A stretch of DNA of 36,538 nt from an uncultured Clostridia bacterium (lineage in GTDB: Bacteria; Bacillota; Clostridia; Lachnospirales; CAG-274). Where the stretch lies: contig CALWRD010000105.1 of assembly GCA_944383875.1 (NCBI GenBank), positions 1 to 36,538 of the forward strand, read 5' to 3'. Made by a program: the position numbers and the translations under genes. Shown here piece by piece: positions 14,711 to 21,066 of this stretch. Under the pieces are notes generated by a model, which ran no database searches, was not told the origin of the DNA, and saw only the letters and a list, made by a program, of their open reading frames with translations. Position 1 is the first letter of the stretch; every line of letters begins with the position of its first letter.

Positions 14711-15856
14711 ATGCAAGACATACGTAAGCACCCAATAGGCAAACTCGGTCTTATCGGTATGAAAGGCTGCGAGGAAATTACCGACAAAATCGACAGCTAC
14801 CTCTTGGAATGGGCTAAGGACAGACATCTCGATCCGGACATTACCACCTTTAAAATAGGCTACGACTGCCCACGTTTCAGCTCAGGCGAGGCTAAGGCGG
14901 TTATTACCGAGTCGGTACGTGGATTTGACATCTTCATTGTATGTGATGTATTCAACTACGGTGTTACCTATAAAATGTACGGTATGGAAGTGCCTATGAG
15001 CCCGGATGACCATTACGCCGACCTTAAAAGACTGATTGCGGCTATAGGCGGCAAGGCTAAACGCATTACCGTAATTATGCCTATGCTTTATGAGTCAAGA
15101 CAGCATAAGCGCAACGCCAGAGAGTCCCTTGACTGTGCTATTGCACTTCAGGAGCTTCACAATATGGGCGTTGACAGCATCATTACCTTTGATGCACACG
15201 ACCCAAGGGTACAGAATGCTATCCCTTTGAGCGGCTTTGAAAATGTTCAGCCTTATTATCAGATGATTAAGGCGCTTGTAAACAACGTACCCGATATTGA
15301 GTTTAATAAGCATAAGCTTATGATGGTTTCTCCTGATGAGGGTGGTATGGCAAGGAGCATTTACTATGCATCCGTGCTTGAGCTGGAAATGGGTATGTTC
15401 TACAAAAGAAGAGATTATTCAGTTGTTATCAACGGTCACAATCCTATCATAAGTCATGACTTCTTGGGTGACAGTGTGGATGGTATGGACGTTATCGTTG
15501 TTGATGATATGATATCCTCCGGAGAGTCCCTTATTGATGTAAGCCGCAAGCTTAAGGAAAGGGGTGCAAGGCGTATCTTTGCCTTCATTACATTCTCCCT
15601 CTTTGTGGACGGACTTGAAAAGTTCGATAAAGCATATGAGGAGGGCTGTTTTGAAAAGATATTCTCCACCAATATGGTATATGCAAAGCCTGAGCTGCTT
15701 GCAAGAGAGTGGTTCGTGCAGGCGGATATGAGTAAGTACACGGCGCTTATCATAGATACTCTTTATTGGAACAAGACTATGGCAGATCTGCTTGATCCTG
15801 TTAAGCGTATTAAAAACTTCCTTGAAAGAAAGGATAAGCTTCCAAAGCACGATTAA
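14711..15856 (+). CDS. prs: Ribose-phosphate pyrophosphokinase, long form
   Basis: A 381-residue PRPP synthetase, about 65 residues longer than the standard ~315-residue Prs. It makes PRPP from ribose 5-phosphate and ATP for nucleotide, His, Trp and NAD synthesis. Visible family features are SVRGFDIFIVCD (68-79) in place of S-V-R-G-x-D-V-F-I-I-Q-S, YESRQHKR (127-134) in place of the Y-A-R-Q-D-R-K segment, catalytic His163 in FDAHDP, and the PRPP loop VIVVDDMISSGES (261-273). The extra length lies in insertions and a longer C-terminus. This divergent form is familiar from Clostridia. Start supported by AAAGGAGAAAG. PRPP is also the donor for the DPPR-synthase-like enzyme at 7.1 kb, but the genes are not linked in an operon. 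Confidence 0.9.
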   Translation: MQDIRKHPIGKLGLIGMKGCEEITDKIDSYLLEWAKDRHLDPDITTFKIGYDCPRFSSGEAKAVITESVRGFDIFIVCDVFNYGVTYKMYGMEVPMSPDDHYADLKRLIAAIGGKAKRITVIMPMLYESRQHKRNARESLDCAIALQELHNMGVDSIITFDAHDPRVQNAIPLSGFENVQPYYQMIKALVNNVPDIEFNKHKLMMVSPDEGGMARSIYYASVLELEMGMFYKRRDYSVVINGHNPIISHDFLGDSVDGMDVIVVDDMISSGESLIDVSRKLKERGARRIFAFITFSLFVDGLEKFDKAYEEGCFEKIFSTNMVYAKPELLAREWFVQADMSKYTALIIDTLYWNKTMADLLDPVKRIKNFLERKDKLPKHD

Positions 15857-15862
15857 TTATCA

Positions 15863-15900
15863 AAAAGGTTTCCGATTTTTTTCGGAAACCTTTTATTTTT
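15863..15900. terminator. Bidirectional terminator between prs and the second MATE gene
   Basis: AAAAGGTTTCCGA (15863-15875) pairs with TCGGAAACCTTTT (15882-15894), a perfect 13-bp stem with a T6 loop, followed by ATTTTT on the plus strand and T residues on the minus strand. Confidence 0.88.
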
Positions 15901-17257
15901 ACGCAGTTTTGCCAAGCCTTTTATATACCAGTATATACATTGTCATAAAACAGGCAAGTCCTCCTATAAAGTTTGATACAGGTTCTGCAAGGAATACGCC
16001 GTTGACCCCTATGGCAGGTATCAGGGGCAGCAGGCAGGTAAGGGGTATTACAATGATTACCTTTCGCAGCATTGAAAAGAACATGGCAAACTTTGCCTTG
16101 CCCAGTGCCTGAAATACCGTTTGCCCCGTAAACTGAAACATCATCATAAAAAATCCGAAGAAATAAATGTGCATTGAGCTTGTTGCAATGGGCAGCAGTG
16201 ACGGATCGTTGTTGAAAAATCCCACAAGCTGTTTTGAAAATACCATTACAAGCAGCCAAGCCGCTGTGGTATACACAAGCAGTACGGCTGCCATCAGCCT
16301 TATTGCGTATTTAACCCTGTCATACTTTGCAGCCCCGTAATTATAACTGATTACAGGCTGTGTGCCGCTGCCTACGCCCGTAACCCCAAGAGTTACTACC
16401 TCTCTTACGGAGTTTATTATAGTCATGGCGGCAATATAGGCATCTCCGCCATGGATAGAAAGCATTTTGTTGCAGACTATCTGTGTTGCTCCGTTGGTTA
16501 TTTGCATTGTAAAGCCTGAAAGACCGAGCGCCAATATTTTTTTAACTCTGTCCGCTTTAAGCTTGAAAGCGGAAACTTTAAGCTTAATTTCCGTGCGCCT
16601 GCCAAGCAAAAAGCTTGTGGTCCATACAGCGGATAAAAACTGGGAAATTACTGTAGCATAGGCTGCCCCTTTTACTCCCATATCAAGTCCGAATATAAAT
16701 ATAGGGTCGAGTATAACGTTGCATACCGCACCTATGGATACCGTAGCCATACCGATTTTTGCAAATCCCTGAGCATTTATGAAGTAGTTAAGTCCCAGAC
16801 TGAGCATAACAAAGACAGTACCCATAAGATATATTGATATGTAGTCGTAGGCATATCCGAAGGTGGCGTCGCTTGCGCCGAAAAGATACAAAAGAGGTGT
16901 TTTGATAAGGCTGACACCGATGCCTATTATTATTCCCGTTATTATGAGCAGTATAAAGCTGTTGCCCAGTATCTGCTCCGCTTCTTTATCGTCACCCTTT
17001 CCTCTTTCTATTGAAAAAAGGGGACCACCGCCGGTACCCACAAGATTGGCAAAGGCTATTGTCAGGGTGCATATGGGGAAGGCTATGCCCAGCCCTGTAA
17101 GGGCGTTTGTGGAATCCTCCGGCAGTCGTCCGATAAATACACGGTCAATTATGTTGTAAAGTATGTTTATAAGCTGTGCTATGGTCATGGGTACAGACAG
17201 CCTCCATATGTGGGAGGCTATGCTGCCCTGAGCAAAGTTGTTATTTATATGCTGCAT
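15899..17257 (-). CDS. MATE-family efflux transporter (second copy)
   Basis: A 452-residue, twelve-helix MATE protein. It starts with SIASHIWRLSVPMTIAQLIN and NIIDRVFIGRLP, and has VISYNYGAAKYDRV in the second half, the signature loop of the family. It is clearly diverged from the MATE at 0.7 kb, so it is not a recent duplicate. Start supported by GGAGGAAAAACA. It is divergent from the AEC carrier with about 105 bp between start codons, and both have good promoters there. Substrate unknown; no regulator gene is adjacent. Confidence 0.9.
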   Translation of the reverse strand: MQHINNNFAQGSIASHIWRLSVPMTIAQLINILYNIIDRVFIGRLPEDSTNALTGLGIAFPICTLTIAFANLVGTGGGPLFSIERGKGDDKEAEQILGNSFILLIITGIIIGIGVSLIKTPLLYLFGASDATFGYAYDYISIYLMGTVFVMLSLGLNYFINAQGFAKIGMATVSIGAVCNVILDPIFIFGLDMGVKGAAYATVISQFLSAVWTTSFLLGRRTEIKLKVSAFKLKADRVKKILALGLSGFTMQITNGATQIVCNKMLSIHGGDAYIAAMTIINSVREVVTLGVTGVGSGTQPVISYNYGAAKYDRVKYAIRLMAAVLLVYTTAAWLLVMVFSKQLVGFFNNDPSLLPIATSSMHIYFFGFFMMMFQFTGQTVFQALGKAKFAMFFSMLRKVIIVIPLTCLLPLIPAIGVNGVFLAEPVSNFIGGLACFMTMYILVYKRLGKTA

Positions 17258-17279
17258 TGTTTTTCCTCCGTTCGTATAT

Positions 17280-17307
17280 ATTATACTATAACATCGGAAA
17301 ATTTCAA
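17280..17307 (-). promoter_or_regulatory. Sigma-A promoter of the second MATE gene
   Basis: On the minus strand TTGAAA (17302-17307), 16-base spacer, TATAAT (17280-17285). Confidence 0.7.
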
Positions 17308-17310
17308 ATA

Positions 17311-17339
17311 TTGCATTTTATTTGAAAAAAGCTTATACT
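17311..17339 (+). promoter_or_regulatory. Sigma-A promoter of the AEC carrier gene
   Basis: TTGCAT (17311-17316), 17-base spacer, TATACT (17334-17339). It starts four bases beyond the divergent MATE -35 box, so the two promoters are back to back. Confidence 0.7.
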
Positions 17340-17363
17340 ATATCTGCTAAGGAGGAATGATAA

Positions 17364-18374
17364 ATGGATACTTTGATTTTTGCGGCTAATTCCGTTTTGC
17401 CCATAATACTGGTAATACTTCTGGGTTATTGGCTGCGGCAAATCGGCTTTTACAGCAAAGCCTTTCTGCGCACGGCAAACAAGCTTGTTTTTAACGTGGG
17501 CATACCCTCCTATTTGTTTTACAATGTTTACACTATTGAGGATTTCGGGCAGATTAATGTGGGGGTGGTGGTGTACTGTACTCTTGCCATTCTTGTTCTG
17601 TTTTTTGTGGGTCTGGGCTGTACTCTGCTTTTTACCAAAGAAAAAGGCAAGCGAGGAGTTCTTACTCAATGTGTTTTTCGTTCCAATTTTGCAATAATCG
17701 GTCTTACCCTTGCCGAGGCTATAGGCGGCAGTGATGCGGTAGGTATAGCTGCCGTTCTTTCGGCTTTCAGCATACCGCTGTTTAACGTGCTTGCGGTTAT
17801 CACCCTGTCTATATTCAGTGAAAACGGCAGCGGCAGACCTTCTGTTAAAAGCATATTTATTTCCATTGCAAAAAATCCCCTTATTATCGGCGTTGTTCTT
17901 GCCATGATCTGTCTGTTTGTGCGTTACCTTGAGCCTTTGGGAAGTGACGGTCAGCCGGTATTTACCATTAAGGATGATATGCCTTACCTGTTTAAGGCGG
18001 TCGAGAGCGTCAGCAGCATTGCTTCTCCCCTTGCGCTGATTGTACTGGGTGGTCAATTCACTTTTTCGGCTGTTGGTTCCCTTGCAAAGGAAATAGTTTA
18101 CGGTACAACATGGCGCCTTGTTATAGCACCTGTAGCAGCGATAGGAGCGGCATATCTGCTTACTTCATTGGGCGTTATAAATGTAACGGCTGCGGATTAT
18201 CCTGCCTTTATAGCCCTATTTGGTTCTCCGGTAGCTGTTTCCTCCGCTATTATGGCAGAGGCTATGGGCTGCCATGGTGAGCTTGCCCGTCAGCTTGTGG
18301 TGTGGACAAGCCTTGTATCTATAGCTACAGTCTTTTTCAGCATAGTAATACTTCGTAGTTTGGGAATGATCTGA
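17364..18374 (+). CDS. AEC-family (auxin efflux carrier-like) transporter
   Basis: A 336-residue membrane protein with ten hydrophobic helices in two halves. SVLPIILVILLGYWLRQIGF at the start, VFNVGIPSYLFYNVY, and FIALFGSPVAVSSAIMAEAMG near the end match the AEC family, whose bacterial members carry organic acids such as malate or malonate. Start supported by AAGGAGGAATG nine bases upstream. It ends at TGA 18372-18374, directly against the stop codon of the convergent deacetylase gene, with no intergenic terminator. Substrate unknown. Confidence 0.88.
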   Translation: MDTLIFAANSVLPIILVILLGYWLRQIGFYSKAFLRTANKLVFNVGIPSYLFYNVYTIEDFGQINVGVVVYCTLAILVLFFVGLGCTLLFTKEKGKRGVLTQCVFRSNFAIIGLTLAEAIGGSDAVGIAAVLSAFSIPLFNVLAVITLSIFSENGSGRPSVKSIFISIAKNPLIIGVVLAMICLFVRYLEPLGSDGQPVFTIKDDMPYLFKAVESVSSIASPLALIVLGGQFTFSAVGSLAKEIVYGTTWRLVIAPVAAIGAAYLLTSLGVINVTAADYPAFIALFGSPVAVSSAIMAEAMGCHGELARQLVVWTSLVSIATVFFSIVILRSLGMI

Positions 18375-19226
18375 TTATTTCATCTTATTAAAAAACGCAT
18401 AACTGCTTTTTCCGCTCGGACGGTTAAACCTGCCTAAGGTGATTATGCCGTCCGAGTTTTGATTTAGTATGTTTACCCTTTCACCGCAGGTCAAAGCCAC
18501 TTCAAACCCCATTTCACTGAGTACTTCTTTTGAACCTTCGGATATTTTTCCGTAGGGATAGGTAAATATACGGCAGTCCTTGCCTATGTACATCTTTATT
18601 TCTTCCTGCATCCTGCCTATGTCTCCCGTCAACAGTTCCCTGTAACTTTCATCGCTTTCCCCGTATTTCCTGCCGCAGCCCACACGTCCTTTGTCATCGC
18701 TGTGCAGGTCATAGGTGTGGTTGCCTATCTCTACAAGTCCGCTGTCGCTCATTTCTTTAAGTTCTTCCCATGTTAAATACGAATAGTCAAGATTATGATC
18801 TTCCTGTGAGGAAAAAGCATCTGTGCATATGCCCATAGGCGATATTACCGCTTTGCATCCATATTTTTTTAGAAGGGGATACATATATGCATAAAAGCTT
18901 TCAAATCCATCATCTACGGTCAGCATTATAGGTTTTTCCGGCAAATCTTCTTCACCTTTGCAGTATGCAGCTACCTCGGCGCAGCTCACCGTGGTGTATC
19001 CCTCTTCAAGCAGATATTTAATGTCATTTTCCACTACCTCGGGACTTACGTTGTAGTCACCCCATAAACGTTTTTTTTCCGATATGTTGTGATACATTAT
19101 TATAGGAAGTTTTTTACCTGCTTCGGGCGCAAAAGTAGGGGCACTGTTGTATAATATGTGTGCACATATAACTGTCAGTATTATCAATATAGCCCCCAGT
19201 ATCAGGGCTGTTATCATCTTCTTCAT
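18375..19226 (-). CDS. Membrane-anchored polysaccharide deacetylase (NodB domain, CE4)
   Basis: A 283-residue protein. Residues 5-26 are an uncleaved signal-anchor helix, and the rest lies outside the membrane. LPIIMYHNISEKK and the NDIKYLLEEGYTTVS stretch are typical openings of Firmicute CE4 proteins. The NodB motifs are present: TVDDGFES (Asp105, Asp106), GNHTYDLH (His170 and His175, one residue longer than the classical spacing, as in many Clostridia), and FTYPYGK as the RxxPxY-like motif. CE4 enzymes remove acetyl groups from peptidoglycan or other N-acetyl glycans, changing lysozyme sensitivity or spore cortex. Start supported by AGGAAGTG. Substrate not determined. Confidence 0.88.
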   Translation of the reverse strand: MKKMITALILGAILIILTVICAHILYNSAPTFAPEAGKKLPIIMYHNISEKKRLWGDYNVSPEVVENDIKYLLEEGYTTVSCAEVAAYCKGEEDLPEKPIMLTVDDGFESFYAYMYPLLKKYGCKAVISPMGICTDAFSSQEDHNLDYSYLTWEELKEMSDSGLVEIGNHTYDLHSDDKGRVGCGRKYGESDESYRELLTGDIGRMQEEIKMYIGKDCRIFTYPYGKISEGSKEVLSEMGFEVALTCGERVNILNQNSDGIITLGRFNRPSGKSSYAFFNKMK

Positions 19227-19338
19227 TGTTACACTTCCTGTTGCCTTTGGTTAAATTATATGCTGAAGTTGGATGTATATATATATTTTTTTAGTTATGC
19301 TCTCAAATCGGTTTGACGTATGGATGGATTCTAAGTCC

Positions 19339-19367
19339 TTTACTTTTTCCCCTCTCTGCTGTATAAT
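19339..19367 (+). promoter_or_regulatory. Promoter of the Rpn-family gene
   Basis: TTTACT (19339-19344), 17-base spacer, TATAAT (19362-19367). Transcription should begin near 19374. Confidence 0.65.
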
Positions 19368-19383
19368 ATTAATCAGAGAGGGG
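19349..19383 (+). promoter_or_regulatory. Inverted repeat across the Rpn promoter and ribosome site
   Basis: CCCCTCTCTG (19349-19358) and CAGAGAGGGG (19374-19383) are a perfect 10-base inverted repeat with a 15-base loop that contains the -10 box. The right arm is the ribosome binding site. Transcripts from the gene's own promoter lack the left arm, while read-through RNA from upstream would fold and hide the site. Confidence 0.65.
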
Positions 19384-19391
19384 GATGTTGA

Positions 19392-20330
19392 GTGGATATA
19401 AAAGAAACACGTGAGAGCCTTGAACTTCGTCATAAATACGATGAGGCTTGTAAACGATTACTTGCCAATAAAGAAATCCTTGCCCAGATATTAAAGGCTT
19501 GTGTCGAAGAATACAAAGACTGTAATGTATATGATATAGCTGACAAATATATAGAAGGCACACCGGAAGTGTCAAAAGAAGATATTCATAGGGATGCTGA
19601 GTACTCCGATATAGTAGGGCTTAATACAGAAGATAGTTCTGTAAGTGAGGGCACGTTCCGTTTTGATATACTTTTTAAAGCAAAACTGCCGGATAGTGGG
19701 GATGAAATAGGCTTAATTATCAATATAGAAGCACAGAATAAATATAATGCAGGATATCCATTGATCAAGCGGGGAATATACTATTGCAGCAGAATTATTT
19801 CCTCTCAGTATCGGCGATATTTTGAAAAATCCCATTATGAGAACCTGAAAAAGGTTTATTCCATATGGATATGTATCAATGTACCTGAGGAGCGGAAAAA
19901 CACTGTAACACGCTATAGGATAACAGAGCAGAATATAATAGGAAACGCTAAAGAGGATAAGGTCAACTATGACCTGATAAATGTGGTTATGGTCTGCCTT
20001 GGAGATAAAAATCATAAAGACTATAAGGGAATACTTAAATTCCTTGATGTCCTCCTGAAAAGTACTCAGAGGCAGGAAAGACAAGAAACCCTTGTGGATG
20101 AATTCGGATTAAGGATGGATTCTGACTTAGGAAGAGAGGTGTCTGGTATGTGTAACTTAAGTGAGGGTATCTTAGAACGAGGTATAGAACAAGGTATAGA
20201 ACGAGGTATTGAGAAGACCCTTATAAATGCTTTTAATTCCGGTATGAATATAGCGGCAATGAAGGCATTCAGTGGCCTAAGTGAAAATGAAATAAGGCGT
20301 ATACTTAAGGCTAGAGGGTATGATATTTAA
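19392..20330 (+). CDS. Rpn-family PD-(D/E)XK nuclease / transposase-like protein
   Basis: A 312-residue protein of the Rpn (recombination-promoting nuclease, YhgA-like) group. The nuclease core has Asp92 in FRFDILFKAKL and Glu113-x-Gln115 in IINIEAQNKY; Glu-x-Gln in place of Glu-x-Lys is usual in the group. GYPLIKRGIYYCSRIIS and VYSIWICINVP are family blocks. The C-terminus carries tandem four-residue units (ERGIEQGIERGIEK) encoded by nearly identical 12-base repeats, followed by a helical domain. GTG 19392 is the start, with AGAGAGGGGG about eight bases upstream. Rpn proteins act as DNA endonucleases, and in E. coli some give phage defence, with an inhibitory C-terminal protein made from an internal start. 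Lone gene with its own promoter and terminator. A matching internal start is visible here (20148). Confidence 0.85.
   Translation: MDIKETRESLELRHKYDEACKRLLANKEILAQILKACVEEYKDCNVYDIADKYIEGTPEVSKEDIHRDAEYSDIVGLNTEDSSVSEGTFRFDILFKAKLPDSGDEIGLIINIEAQNKYNAGYPLIKRGIYYCSRIISSQYRRYFEKSHYENLKKVYSIWICINVPEERKNTVTRYRITEQNIIGNAKEDKVNYDLINVVMVCLGDKNHKDYKGILKFLDVLLKSTQRQERQETLVDEFGLRMDSDLGREVSGMCNLSEGILERGIEQGIERGIEKTLINAFNSGMNIAAMKAFSGLSENEIRRILKARGYDI
20148..20330 (+). CDS. Candidate nested C-terminal Rpn product (60 residues, internal start)
   Basis: In frame with the Rpn gene, ATG 20148 (Met253) is preceded by AGGAAGAGAGGT, with eight bases between AGAGG and ATG, a better-placed ribosome site than chance would often give. 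The product would be 60 residues: MCNLSEGILERG, the Gly-Ile-Glu repeats and the helical tail ending RRILKARGYDI. E. coli rpn genes make such a short protein (RpnS) that blocks the toxic nuclease. Translation from this site is inferred. Confidence 0.4.
   Translation: MCNLSEGILERGIEQGIERGIEKTLINAFNSGMNIAAMKAFSGLSENEIRRILKARGYDI
20163..20216 (+). repeat. 12-base tandem repeats in the Rpn gene
   Basis: About three to four copies of a 12-base unit (GAACGAGGTATA with single-base variants) encode the E-R/Q-G-I units. A copy-number change of one unit keeps the frame, giving length variants of the linker. Confidence 0.6.
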
Positions 20331-20355
20331 ACTTCACATTTAGGTTAATTAAAGT

Positions 20356-20391
20356 AATCGCTCCGACCGGATTCGGGGCGATTGTTTTTTT
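20356..20391 (+). terminator. Terminator of the Rpn gene
   Basis: AATCGCTCCGA (20356-20366) pairs with TCGGGGCGATT (20373-20383) with one wobble pair, followed by G and seven T. Confidence 0.85.
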
Positions 20392-20603
20392 ATAACAGAC
20401 AACTGTCATCTGTCAAGATTTATTTATATTAGTTCTGTACGTATAATTATGTCTTTATTGTAAAACAGACACAGTATGTTCATATAAATTAACAGTTTAT
20501 TTACAAATTTTGTGAAAATTTTCAAAAAAAACTTTGACGTTTTGGTAAGATTTGTTTAAGCTGACAAAATGTTTGCATAATTGAACATAAAGGTAAAAAA
20601 AAC

Positions 20604-20632
20604 TTGAAAAAACCCAATTAAAATGCTATTAT
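20604..20632 (+). promoter_or_regulatory. Promoter of the leader and exported-protein unit
   Basis: TTGAAA (20604-20609), 17-base spacer and TATTAT (20627-20632) with an upstream TGC (extended -10). The 220 bases before it (20392-20603) are AT-rich without a recognisable gene. Confidence 0.65.
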
Positions 20633-20633
20633 A

Positions 20634-20650
20634 ATATTGATTATCAATAT
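20634..20650. promoter_or_regulatory. Palindromic operator candidate at the transcription start
   Basis: ATATTGATTATCAATAT is a perfect 8-1-8 palindrome lying directly behind the -10 box, over the expected start site. It is a likely repressor site; the regulator is unknown. Confidence 0.5.
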
Positions 20651-21066
20651 AGGAGGTTTGGGTCTCTTGTGTGGATAATACATATCTTGAATATTGAGGC
20701 TTTCGCTTGACCGTTTAAGGGCGTCTGCCTGTATTTTGGGATATGATTTTGCTTTTAAAGGGAATGCCGCGGGGAAGGGTTTTGTACCTTGTCTGTTGCG
20801 ATGTGGGAGTTGCAGCAGCCGGCAGTTACTGCGTCAATATGGAGAATGTACTCACCTTTGAACGGTACTCTCGTATGCCCTATGGGGTAAATGTATTTTG
20901 GGTTTTATACCTTGGTGTTTTGCACTATTTCGGTAACGGATAAGACGGTCTGCCTACGAGGGGACAGGGTCGCCCCGTCCGTTGCGTACCTGCCGATTTA
21001 TGCTTTCACAAAGGTGTACCCTCGTACAAAATACGTCAAAATCACAATATAAGGAGGATGATTTTT
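20638..21066 (+). ncRNA. Long, probably structured 5' leader (~430 nt)
   Basis: From the start site to the ATG at 21067 there is no convincing gene, yet the stretch is much richer in G+C than the DNA on either side. It contains stems: AACGG (20935-20939) with CCGTT (20979-20983) extended by ACGG/CCGT, an inner GGAC-GGG / CCC-GTCC hairpin (20962-20980) as an alternative, GCAG/CTGC near 20823-20832, and TGTAC-CCTC-GTACA (21015-21028). TGTATTTTGGG occurs at 20730 and 20891, GTCTGCCT at 20722 and 20948. AGGAGG at 20651 could serve a 13-codon GTG-started leader peptide (20669-20710). No known riboswitch was recognised. Confidence 0.45.

Noticed and set aside
20743..20943. 66-codon frame in the long leader
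   Set aside because: No ribosome site, odd composition, and it overlaps the predicted stems; better explained as structured RNA.
20638..21066. Known riboswitches (cyclic-di-GMP, cyclic-di-AMP, cobalamin, T-box, SAM)
   Set aside because: None of the core motifs I know of these classes could be matched on the plus strand.
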